Positions 53,646 through 61,354 of a stretch of 64,000 nt of DNA are shown here, piece by piece. The stretch's first letter is position 1. Each line of letters starts with the position of its first letter. A program made the position numbers and the translations under genes. This DNA is from OLB7 sp966250335 (lineage in GTDB: Bacteria > Bacteroidota > Ignavibacteria > OLB7), in the NCBI GenBank assembly GCA_966250335.1, contig CBINGZ010000020.1, positions 1 to 64,000 on the forward strand. Reading direction: 5' to 3'. Below the pieces are notes generated by a model that ran no database searches, was not told the DNA's origin, and was given only the letters and a program-made list of their open reading frames with translations.

Positions 53646-54989
53646 TCAGCGTTTCCGCATCGCCTTCAATCCCTTCATTCCCTGCATCATCCCCTGCATC
53701 TTGCCGCCGGAGCTGAGGTTGCGCATCATCTTGCGCATTTCGTCGAACTGCTTCAGAAGGCGGTTCACATCCTGAATCTGGACGCCGCTTCCGGCCGCGA
53801 TCCTGCGGCGCCGGCTGCCGTTGATGATCTCCGGCTGGCGGCGCTCCTCCTTGGTCATGGAGGTGATCATCGCCTCCAGACGTCCCATCGCCCTCTCGTC
53901 CACGCTGACGCCGGCCATCGCCCGGTCCATGCCGGGGATCATGCCGATCAGGTCGCGGAGGGGACCCATCTTCTTGATCTGCTGGAGCTGCTCGTAGAAA
54001 TCGTCCAGCGTGAACTGGTTCCTGCGGAACTTCTCCTCAAGCTTCTTCGCCTGCTCCTCGTCGTACTGCTCCTGCGCCTTCTCGACCAGGGAGACGACGT
54101 CTCCCATGCCGAGGATACGGGAGGCCATACGTTCCGGGTAGAACGGCTCGAGCGCCTCCATCTTCTCGCCGGTGCCGACGAACTTGATCGGCTTCTCGAC
54201 GATGGAGCGGATCGAAAGGGCCGCGCCGCCGCGGGTGTCGCCGTCCAGCTTGGTGAGGATGACGCCGTCGAAGTTCAGGCGGTCGTGGAACGCCTTGGCC
54301 GTGGTGACCGCGTCCTGGCCGATCATCGCGTCGACGACGAAGAGGATTTCGTCGGGGCGGGTGCGATCCTTGATCCGGGCGACCTCGTCCATCATCGCCT
54401 CGTCGATCGTCAGACGACCGGCCGTATCGATGATGATCACGTTCCGTCCGGTCCGCTTCGCCTCGACGATCGACCGTTCGGCGATCGCCACCGGGTCCTC
54501 TCCCGGAAGCGTGAAGACGGGGACATCGATCTCCCCTCCCAGCGTCTTCAACTGCTCGATGGCGGCCGGACGGTAGGTGTCGGCGGCGACGAGCATCGGC
54601 TGGCGTCCCTTCCCCTTGAAATAGCTGGCAAGCTTGGCCGAATGGGTCGTCTTGCCGGAGCCCTGAAGGCCGCACATCATGATGACGGTGGGACCTGCCG
54701 GGGCCATCCGGATCTCGGAGCGGTTGTTCCCCATCAGGCTCACCAGCTCGTCGTAGATGATCTTGACCATCATCTGACCCGGCGTCACCGAGCTGACGAC
54801 ATCGCGACCGAGCGCCCGCTGCTTGACCTCGTCGACGAATTTCTTGGCGATCTGGAAGTTGACGTCCGCATCGAGCAGGGCACGACGAACCTCGCGCAGC
54901 GCCTCCGAGATATTCTCCTCGGAGAGCCTGGTTTCGCCGCTCAGTTGCCTGATGACGCTGTCTAGTTTGGCGCTTAGATTCTCAAACAT
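53646..54989 (-). CDS. ffh: Signal recognition particle protein
   Basis: A 447-residue SRP54 GTPase that targets membrane proteins co-translationally with 4.5S RNA and FtsY. N domain, then G1 MMCGLQGSGKTTHSAKLA, G3 DTAGRL, G4 TKLDGDTRGG, and a Met-rich M domain ending KMQGMMQGMKGLKAMRKR. First gene of the operon. The 185-base leader has a promoter and a stable hairpin. I looked for a 4.5S RNA gene nearby and did not find the conserved GGAAGGAAGCAGCC core. Confidence 0.97.
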   Translation of the reverse strand: MFENLSAKLDSVIRQLSGETRLSEENISEALREVRRALLDADVNFQIAKKFVDEVKQRALGRDVVSSVTPGQMMVKIIYDELVSLMGNNRSEIRMAPAGPTVIMMCGLQGSGKTTHSAKLASYFKGKGRQPMLVAADTYRPAAIEQLKTLGGEIDVPVFTLPGEDPVAIAERSIVEAKRTGRNVIIIDTAGRLTIDEAMMDEVARIKDRTRPDEILFVVDAMIGQDAVTTAKAFHDRLNFDGVILTKLDGDTRGGAALSIRSIVEKPIKFVGTGEKMEALEPFYPERMASRILGMGDVVSLVEKAQEQYDEEQAKKLEEKFRRNQFTLDDFYEQLQQIKKMGPLRDLIGMIPGMDRAMAGVSVDERAMGRLEAMITSMTKEERRQPEIINGSRRRRIAAGSGVQIQDVNRLLKQFDEMRKMMRNLSSGGKMQGMMQGMKGLKAMRKR

Positions 54990-55042
54990 GTGCGGATACC
55001 TGTCTGACCCGGATTACGGAACGTTGCCGATCAACAAGGCAC

Positions 55043-55113
55043 AAGATCCAGAAACCGGGTAAGGAAGAAGAATCGGATCCGATTCCCCTTCCCCTCCCGG
55101 CTGCCTGGATCTT
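55043..55113 (-). promoter_or_regulatory. Stable hairpin in the ffh leader
   Basis: AAGATCCAG (55043-55051) pairs with CTGGATCTT (55105-55113), CCGGG with CCCGG inside it, GGAAG with CTTCC, and a perfect 16-base palindrome (55070-55085) at the tip. It lies between the ffh promoter and ATG. It might regulate ffh or be a small-RNA 3' end; no known family fits. Confidence 0.5.
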
Positions 55114-55181
55114 CCACGGAGGAACGGCCCGGAGAATGAGCTCCCCTGAAAACCGTAGCCTACCAATAGGGCAAAGGACTA

Positions 55182-55213
55182 CAAAAATAGAAGGGGTGGG
55201 TAACCTATGCAAA
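55182..55213 (-). promoter_or_regulatory. Consensus Bacteroidota promoter of the ffh operon
   Basis: On the minus strand TTTG (55213-55210) is followed after exactly 20 bases by TATTTTTG (55189-55182), a perfect TAnnTTTG. Predicted start near 55175, leader about 185 bases. Confidence 0.7.
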
Positions 55214-55259
55214 GGGAAACTGCCGCAGGGAGGGCGATCAACAGACTGAAACATCGGGA

Positions 55260-55307
55260 CTACAGATCGGTGCTCCCTTCGGGAGCCCGATGAGGCCGGC
55301 ATTGTAG
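55260..55307. other. Two-part hairpin upstream of the ffh promoter
   Basis: CTACA (55260-55264) pairs with TGTAG (55303-55307); inside, ATCGG/CCGAT and GCTCCC/GGGAGC form a second stem with loop TTC. It lies about 180 bases before the plus-strand oxidoreductase gene and could be in its leader. No RNA family is recognised. Confidence 0.35.
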
Positions 55308-55486
55308 AAATAATGGTCGGGAGATTGAGCGGAGGGGTTCGGGGCGACATATTGGGGCTGCTTGTGCGTCGTAATACGGGCGGCTGTTCGGTTCTGCGAA
55401 ACATACGGGGGGCGGCCGGGTCTTATTCTTCCCCCGGGGGGGAATCGGTGTGGGGATCTCATCAACGGCGGATATCGATCATCAGC

Positions 55487-56821
55487 ATGAAGCATGTAGC
55501 GATCATCGGCAACGGCGTTACCGGTATCACGGCGGCGCGCCATATCCGGAAGCTGAGTGAGCACAGGATCACCGTGATCTCGGCCGAATCGGATCATCAC
55601 TACTCCCGCACCGCTCTCATGTATATCTACATGGGACATATGACCTACGAGAACACGAAGCCGTACGAGGATTTCTTCTGGAAGAAGAACCGCATCGATC
55701 TCGTGCGCGGTCATGTGGAGGAGATCGACCCGACCGAACGAGCCTTGCGCCTGAGCGACGGCACGACGATCGGCTACGACGATCTCATCATCGCCACCGG
55801 CTCCCGACCGAACAGGTTCGGCTGGCCCGGAGAGGACCTTCCCGGCGTGCAGGGACTCTATCACCTTCACGATCTGGAGTCGATGGAGCGGAACACCCGG
55901 GGAATCACCCGCGCCGTCGTCGTGGGAGGAGGACTGATCGGCGTCGAGGTCGCGGAGATGCTCCGTTCACGGGGGATCGATGTGGTCATGCTGATCCGCG
56001 AAGCCCATTACTGGGGGAATATCCTTCCGGCGGAGGAGGGGAATCTGGTGGGACGGCATATCGGCGAGCACCATGTGGAGCTGAGACTCAACACCGAACT
56101 GCGTGAGATCACGGCCGACGATGCCGGGCGGGTCCGTGCCGTGGTCACCGGGAGCGGTGAGGAGATCCCGTGCGGCTTCGTGGCGCTGACCGCCGGCGTG
56201 ACCCCGAACATCGATCCGGTGAAGCGCTCCGGGATCGAGACGAACCGCGGGGTGCTGGTCGACGAATATTTCAGGACGAACGTTCCGGGGATCTATGCGG
56301 CCGGAGACTGCGCCGAATTCCGCGCGCCGAAGCAGGGCCATCCGCCGATCGAACAGCTCTGGTACACCGGCAAGATGCACGGCGAGGTCCTGGCGCAGAC
56401 GATCTGCGGGGTCCCCACGGCGTACGAACGGGGCGTCTGGTTCAATTCCGCCAAGTTCTTCGATATCGAATATCAGACCTACGGCTACGTCTGGAACCGG
56501 CTCATGGAAGGGGAGGAGACCCTCTACTGGGAAGATCCGGAGGGACGGAAGTGCGTCAGGATCAACTACGCTGCGGCCGACGGAAGAGTGATCGGGTTCA
56601 ATTTCCTCGGAATCCGCTACCGGCAGGAGGTCTGCACCCGCTGGCTGCGTGAAGGGCGTACGGTGGAGTACGTGCTGGAGAATCTGGCGGAAGCGAACTT
56701 CGATCCGGAGTTCTTCCGGCGCTACGAGCCGGAGGTCGCGGCGCTCTACAACAGCAGAAATCCGGGACGGCGGATCGTGCCGAAACGGAGGAAGCGGGGA
56801 ATTCTCTCATTGTTCACCTGA
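55487..56821 (+). CDS. FAD/NAD(P)-dependent pyridine-nucleotide-disulfide-type oxidoreductase
   Basis: A 444-residue flavoprotein of the NirB-N/rubredoxin-reductase kind. FAD site AIIGNGVTGITAARHI (about 4-19), NAD site AVVVGGGLIGVEVAEML (about 145), ATGSRPNRFG and the second FAD segment GIYAAGDCAEF. The C-terminal 120 residues are an extra domain (YQTYGYVWNRLMEGEETLYWEDPEGRK) seen in related proteins that reduce iron-sulfur partners. The start ATG at 55487 was chosen for the GxGxxG position. The next gene begins 14 bases after the stop, so they act together, probably feeding electrons from NAD(P)H to the membrane iron-sulfur protein. Confidence 0.8.
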   Translation: MKHVAIIGNGVTGITAARHIRKLSEHRITVISAESDHHYSRTALMYIYMGHMTYENTKPYEDFFWKKNRIDLVRGHVEEIDPTERALRLSDGTTIGYDDLIIATGSRPNRFGWPGEDLPGVQGLYHLHDLESMERNTRGITRAVVVGGGLIGVEVAEMLRSRGIDVVMLIREAHYWGNILPAEEGNLVGRHIGEHHVELRLNTELREITADDAGRVRAVVTGSGEEIPCGFVALTAGVTPNIDPVKRSGIETNRGVLVDEYFRTNVPGIYAAGDCAEFRAPKQGHPPIEQLWYTGKMHGEVLAQTICGVPTAYERGVWFNSAKFFDIEYQTYGYVWNRLMEGEETLYWEDPEGRKCVRINYAAADGRVIGFNFLGIRYRQEVCTRWLREGRTVEYVLENLAEANFDPEFFRRYEPEVAALYNSRNPGRRIVPKRRKRGILSLFT

Positions 56822-56834
56822 AGAAAGGATCGGG

Positions 56835-58265
56835 ATGTCGACCACGCATTATGACGCCAGTTTCCAGTTGACCTCGGTCCCCTCCGGGAGCGCCCGACCC
56901 GCGGCGCGCGCCGGTCTCGTCATGCTCGGCCTCGGCCTGCTGGCGCTGATCGTCGCCGCCTTCGGCGCGGGGACGTCGTATCCGATGACGACCCTTGCCG
57001 TCGGGTTCGGTCTGTCGACCATCGGCTCGCTCCTCTATATCGTAACGGTACAGATGGGGAGACCGCCGGGGATCCGGAACGACGGGATCATGACCTCCTC
57101 CGCCACGGCTCGCGGCGCGATCGGATGGGTTCTGGCCGTGGTGATCACCGGGTTCTACATCCTTCTCTACTGGTTTCCCTCCACGCTCGAACATCTGATC
57201 CGGGCGACCGATCCTCTCAGCTATACGCTGCGCGGGAGCGCCGCCGACCAGTGGTTCATGTACGGGACGCTCTACACGCTGGCCGTCCTCATCATGGGAA
57301 TCCGTGCGATCCTGAAGTACCGGCACAGCCGTTATCAGATGATCCGGACCGCATCGGTGATGTTCTTCCAGCTCGTGCTGGCGTTCCTGATACCGGCGCT
57401 CCTCCTCTTCTTCAAGAAGCCGGAGTTCTACTTCTCCTACTTCTGGCCCCTGAAGCCCTACTACCTCTTCCCGAACGGCGTTTCGGATCTGGAGTCGGCG
57501 GGAGGCTGGGGGATCTTCATGATCCGCTGGGCCGCGATCATGACGTTCGTGGGAACGCCGATCCTGACCTATTTCTACGGGAAGCGGTGGTACTGCTCCT
57601 GGGTCTGCGGCTGCGGCGGACTGGCCGAGACGGTCGGCGACCCCTACCGCCAGCTTTCCGACAAGTCTCTGAAGGCATGGAAGATCGAGAGGTGGATGAT
57701 CCATTCGGTGCTCGTCTTCATCACCGTGACGACGGCGCTCCTCTGGATCAACTCGTACATGCAGGGGGCACTGCTCGGCTCGATCTCGCAGGGATTCTCC
57801 GAGGTCTACGGCTTTGTGATCGGCGCCGTCTTTTCCGGGGTGATCGGCGTGGGATTCTATCCGATCATGGGGGCGCGTGTCTGGTGCCGCTTCGGCTGCC
57901 CGATGGCGGCGATCCTGGGACTGGGACAGAAATATTTCTCCCGCTTCCGGATCACGACCAACGGCGGACAGTGCATCTCCTGCGGCAACTGCTCCACCTA
58001 CTGCGAGATGGGGATCGACGTGCGGTGGTACGCGCAGCGTGGTGAGAACGTGATCCGCTCGTCGTGCGTCGGCTGCGGCGTCTGTTCGACCGTCTGCCCC
58101 CGGGGGGTGCTCAACCTGGAGAACGGCCCGCGCGAGGGACGCTACAACGGCGCGCACTTCGTGAACGTCGATTCGATCGCCATCCCGATCGTCGCCAACG
58201 GAAACGGAACGTCGATCCACGGAACAACCACGGTTCCTTCGGAACGGAAAACCATGCGCCCATAA
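56835..58265 (+). CDS. NapH/NosR-like membrane iron-sulfur protein
   Basis: A 476-residue protein with about six to eight membrane helices in residues 25-370. Two CxxxC-type segments (KRWYCSWVCGCGG and ARVWCRFGCPM) are typical of the NapH/NosR/CcoG group, and the C-terminus holds two ferredoxin motifs, CISCGNCSTYC and CVGCGVCSTVCP, i.e. 2[4Fe-4S]. Such proteins pass electrons between quinol and soluble carriers. AAGGAT precedes the ATG at 56835. The oxidoreductase just upstream is the likely electron donor. No terminal reductase is encoded in the window. Confidence 0.85.
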   Translation: MSTTHYDASFQLTSVPSGSARPAARAGLVMLGLGLLALIVAAFGAGTSYPMTTLAVGFGLSTIGSLLYIVTVQMGRPPGIRNDGIMTSSATARGAIGWVLAVVITGFYILLYWFPSTLEHLIRATDPLSYTLRGSAADQWFMYGTLYTLAVLIMGIRAILKYRHSRYQMIRTASVMFFQLVLAFLIPALLLFFKKPEFYFSYFWPLKPYYLFPNGVSDLESAGGWGIFMIRWAAIMTFVGTPILTYFYGKRWYCSWVCGCGGLAETVGDPYRQLSDKSLKAWKIERWMIHSVLVFITVTTALLWINSYMQGALLGSISQGFSEVYGFVIGAVFSGVIGVGFYPIMGARVWCRFGCPMAAILGLGQKYFSRFRITTNGGQCISCGNCSTYCEMGIDVRWYAQRGENVIRSSCVGCGVCSTVCPRGVLNLENGPREGRYNGAHFVNVDSIAIPIVANGNGTSIHGTTTVPSERKTMRP

Positions 58266-58311
58266 CCGTCGAGCCGTTACAGTGAAGGCGTCTCTTTCTC
58301 TCTTCTCCTAA

Positions 58312-58331
58312 CTCTGTGCCCTCTGTGACTC
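58312..58331. repeat. CTCTGTG-CC-CTCTGTG intergenic motif
   Basis: Two CTCTGTG copies (58313-58319 after an A, and 58321-58327) in a pyrimidine-rich stretch (58291-58350) lie between the iron-sulfur gene and the HAD gene. On the minus strand this reads CACAGAGGGCACAGAG. I recall similar sequences in intergenic DNA of unrelated environmental bacteria but cannot check here. Confidence 0.4.
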
Positions 58332-58335
58332 CCTG

Positions 58336-59022
58336 TTATATCTCTCTTCCTTCAAAGAATCTCCCGATCTCCCCCGGCGAACCAAACACAACCTCCGCCC
58401 CCCCAAGCTCCTCCAGACTCCCATACCCATACGCCACCCCCGCCGCGCGCACTCCTTGCGAGAACGCCCCCGCAAGATCATGCCGCCGATCCCCGATCAT
58501 CATAACAGTCTCCGCTCCCACTCCCTCCCGCTCAAGGATATACCCGATCAACTCCCCCTTATCGCTCCGGGCCCCATCCAGCTCACTCCCATACACATGC
58601 CCCAGAAACTCCGCCAGCCCGAAATGCCGCACGATCTGCTCCGCGTAGAACCACGGCTTGGAGGTAGCCACAACAACCCGATACCCCATCGCCGAAAGCG
58701 ATGCAAGCAGCTCCGCCACACCGTCGTACACCGAGTTCTCATACATCCCGATCGCCGCATACCGTTCCCGATAGGCGCTCACCGCGCCGGCAATACGATC
58801 GGGATCGGAGGAATCGAGAAGGATGGCGAACGACTCGCGCAGGGGAGGACCGATGCACCATTCGAGATCCGCCGGAGCGGCGCATCCCAGCGTATCGAGC
58901 GCATGCCGGATCGACCCCACGATCCCCGCCTTCGGATCGGTGAGTGTCCCGTCGAGGTCGAAGAGAATATGGGTGATCCCGGTCGGCGTCATCCCCGGTC
59001 CCGGTGAAACTGATCGTTCCAT
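58336..59022 (-). CDS. HAD hydrolase (phosphoglycolate phosphatase-like)
   Basis: A 228-residue HAD phosphatase. HILFDLDGTLTDPKAGI (motif I), VVVATSKPWFYAEQI (motif II with Ser/Thr), a Lys in RSDKGELIGY, and MIGDRRHDLAGA (motif IV) are intact; cap domain type is that of Gph/PGMB. Dephosphorylation of small phosphate esters is expected. The start could be ATG at 59022 or 58992. Codon use in the 3' half (many GGG, TAT, GTT) differs from neighbours, noted as a finding. It is three bases from the metabolic gene upstream. Confidence 0.8.
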   Translation of the reverse strand: MERSVSPGPGMTPTGITHILFDLDGTLTDPKAGIVGSIRHALDTLGCAAPADLEWCIGPPLRESFAILLDSSDPDRIAGAVSAYRERYAAIGMYENSVYDGVAELLASLSAMGYRVVVATSKPWFYAEQIVRHFGLAEFLGHVYGSELDGARSDKGELIGYILEREGVGAETVMMIGDRRHDLAGAFSQGVRAAGVAYGYGSLEELGGAEVVFGSPGEIGRFFEGREI

Positions 59023-59025
59023 GAT

Positions 59026-60153
59026 TCAATTGCCTCCGCGCAGCGCCTGATCCAGATCGGCGATCAGATCATCGGGATGTTCCAGCCCGATCGACATCCG
59101 GAGCAGACCTTCCGGGGTCGGGGTATCGTTCCCTTCAATCGAGGCGCGATGTTCCACCAGACTCTCGACTCCCCCCAGGCTTGTGGCCCGGATGATAAGC
59201 CGGAGCCGGGCCGCCACTCCCAGCGCCCCTTCCCTCCCCCCATCGACCTCGAACGAGACGATCCCGCCGAACGCCTTCATCTGCCGCGCCGCGAGAGCAT
59301 GTCCCGGGTGATCCGGCAGTCCCGGATAATGGGTCGCCGTGACGTTCGGATGCCCCGCCAGAAACTCCGCCACCCGCATGGCGTTCTCCGAGTGCGCCCG
59401 CATCCGGTAGGGGAGCGTGGGGATGCTCCTCAGAAGAAGCCAGCAGTCGAAGGGAGAAGGGACCGCCCCTCCGGTCGTCTGGAATGCCCGTATCCTGTCA
59501 AGATATTCTCCGCCCGACTTCACCACGACCGCCCCCCCCAGCACATCGCTATGTCCTCCGATATATTTCGTCGTCGAATGGAGGACCATATCGGCTCCCA
59601 GATCGAGGGGACGCTGCAGAAGCGGAGTGGCGAAGGTGTTGTCGCAGGCGCAGAGGGCGCCCGCCTCATGGGCGATCCGCGAGATACGGGAGATATCGGC
59701 AACCTTCAGCCGGGGATTCGACGGAGTCTCGATCCAGACCAGCCGGGTGTTCGGACGAAGCGAGGCCGTGACCGCGTCGGGAGAAGATGTATCGACCCGC
59801 GATGCCTCGATCCCCCAGCGGACGAAGAGATCCTCCACGATCCTCCGCGTGCCGTAGTACATGTCGTCCGGTATGATCACATGATCGCCCGGCGCAAGGG
59901 CATGGAGGATCGCCATGGTGGCGGCGGAGCCTGAAGAGAAGGCGACGGCATCCTCTCCCCCTTCGAGCGAGGCCAGGATCTCCTCCAGCGCCCGGCGGTT
60001 CGGGTTGCCGCCGCGCGTATAGATATATCCTGTCGGGAAGCTTCCATCCCCCGCTCTCTCGAACGTGGTGGAGGTGACGAGAACGGGAGAGACGGCGCCG
60101 GACACGGGGTCGACTTCCCTTCCGGTGTGGACTGCAAGGGTTTCTATCTTCAT
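59026..60153 (-). CDS. Cystathionine gamma-synthase / Cys-Met PLP enzyme
   Basis: A 375-residue type I PLP enzyme of the Cys/Met metabolism family. TSTTFERAGDGSFPTGYIYTRGGNPNRRALEEILASLEGG is the N-terminal signature in shortened form here, with the PLP Lys in MVLHSTTKYIGGHSDV, and WIETPSNPRLKV and GGVESLVEHRAS also present. It could be cystathionine gamma-synthase, gamma-lyase or O-acetylhomoserine sulfhydrylase; sequence alone does not decide. ATG at 60153 has no clear binding site. Upstream by 20 bases is an acetyltransferase gene. Confidence 0.85.
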   Translation of the reverse strand: MKIETLAVHTGREVDPVSGAVSPVLVTSTTFERAGDGSFPTGYIYTRGGNPNRRALEEILASLEGGEDAVAFSSGSAATMAILHALAPGDHVIIPDDMYYGTRRIVEDLFVRWGIEASRVDTSSPDAVTASLRPNTRLVWIETPSNPRLKVADISRISRIAHEAGALCACDNTFATPLLQRPLDLGADMVLHSTTKYIGGHSDVLGGAVVVKSGGEYLDRIRAFQTTGGAVPSPFDCWLLLRSIPTLPYRMRAHSENAMRVAEFLAGHPNVTATHYPGLPDHPGHALAARQMKAFGGIVSFEVDGGREGALGVAARLRLIIRATSLGGVESLVEHRASIEGNDTPTPEGLLRMSIGLEHPDDLIADLDQALRGGN

Positions 60154-60173
60154 GGGATGTATGATGGGGATGG

Positions 60174-60668
60174 TTAGTGGTTCAGACGAAAGATGCCCGG
60201 GATGCGGTCTCCGTGGACCGGCGCCCAGAGCATCTCGATGTGAGGTATTCCGTCCTCGTCGAAGGGGGCCCCGATGGCGTGGTAGCCCAGCTCCTCGTAG
60301 AATCGTCGCAGGCGTTCCTGCGCGCCGATGCGGTTCGGCTGTCCGGGGTAGAGTCGTGCGGCCCCGCGAAGGCCCTCCTGCATCAGATCCTTCCCGAGCC
60401 CCTGCCCTCTGACGTCGGGATCGGTGATGACCCTTCCTATCGAGGGTTCCTCGTACTTGACGCCGGGGGCGACGATCCGGAGGTAGGCGCGGAGCTTCCC
60501 GTCGGCGTCCCGTCCCAGCAGGTGATGCGACTCCCTGTCGAGCCCGTCGGCGTCCTGATAGACGCACTGCTGCTCGACCACGAAGACACGCTGCCGGAGC
60601 ATCATGACGTCGTAGAGCTGATCCGTGGTCAGCTCACCGTATGCCAGCCACTGCCAGGTAAGGTTCAT
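60174..60668 (-). CDS. ElaA-like GNAT acetyltransferase
   Basis: A 164-residue GNAT protein. LRQRVFVVEQQCVYQDADGLD and VIAPGVKYEEPSIGRVITDPDVRGQGLGKDLM (acetyl-CoA-binding V/IxxxxRGxGxG) are typical of the ElaA subfamily. Substrate unknown. It precedes the Cys/Met enzyme gene by 20 bases, which suggests co-transcription. TACCTTCC, about 30 bases before the start, resembles other -7 elements here. Confidence 0.85.
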   Translation of the reverse strand: MNLTWQWLAYGELTTDQLYDVMMLRQRVFVVEQQCVYQDADGLDRESHHLLGRDADGKLRAYLRIVAPGVKYEEPSIGRVITDPDVRGQGLGKDLMQEGLRGAARLYPGQPNRIGAQERLRRFYEELGYHAIGAPFDEDGIPHIEMLWAPVHGDRIPGIFRLNH

Positions 60669-60763
60669 GGATCGTATCGATCGACCGTGAAGTCGGGACG
60701 GAAGGTACGGAATGGCGGAGGATGAAACTTCGCCCGCTCTTTAACTCCTCACGGTCGGCCGTG

Positions 60764-61282
60764 TTACTTCGCCGGTTCGAACCTGAGCGCCACGGAATTG
60801 ATGCAGTAGCGGAGGCCGGTCGGTTGGGGTCCGTCGTCGAAGACGTGCCCCAGATGGGCGTCGCAGCGGCGGCAGACGACCTCGTCGCGGGTCATGCCGT
60901 GGCTGTCGTCCTTCGCCACCACGACGTTCGACGGGGCGATCGGCTCCCAGAAGCTCGGCCAGCCGGTTCCCGACTCGAACTTGGTGGCGGAGCTGAAGAG
61001 CGGGTTGCCGCAGCAGATGCAGTGGTAGATCCCTTCACGGTGGTTGTCGACATATTCGCCGGTGAAGGGGCGTTCCGTCCCCTTCTTCCGGGTGACCTGG
61101 AACTGGGCGTCGGTCAGCAGACGACGCCATTCCTCCTCGCTCCTGACGACCCGGTCGGTCGTCTCCACGCTGTCCGGGGTCGGCGCGGAACGCATGGTCA
61201 TGCCGGCGCGATCGGGCGCTCCCTCCCTGGAACAGCTGGTGATATTGAGAAGAAAGAAGATCGACAGGATAAGGCTCTTCAT
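60764..61282 (-). CDS. msrB: Lipoprotein methionine-R-sulfoxide reductase B
   Basis: A 172-residue protein. The first 17 residues are a signal with lipobox ITSC, so it is a membrane-anchored, extracytoplasmic enzyme. The MsrB domain follows: FTGEYVDNHREGIYHCICCGNPLF and EVVCRRCDAHLGHVFDDG hold the zinc Cys pairs, and LRYCINS contains the catalytic Cys. It repairs oxidised Met in envelope proteins. All key residues are present. Confidence 0.9.
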   Translation of the reverse strand: MKSLILSIFFLLNITSCSREGAPDRAGMTMRSAPTPDSVETTDRVVRSEEEWRRLLTDAQFQVTRKKGTERPFTGEYVDNHREGIYHCICCGNPLFSSATKFESGTGWPSFWEPIAPSNVVVAKDDSHGMTRDEVVCRRCDAHLGHVFDDGPQPTGLRYCINSVALRFEPAK

Positions 61283-61354
61283 AACTGCTGCGTGTTGTTC
61301 GTGGAAGCCGGGAGGGAACTTCCCCCCCGGCGCGCCCGGTCGGCGGAGGGCGAA

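Noticed and set aside
54990..55310. Possible 4.5S SRP RNA next to ffh
   Set aside because: The conserved GGAAGGAAGCAGCC core and the loop sequences of bacterial SRP RNA are absent; a fragment GGAAG...GGCAGCC is not enough.
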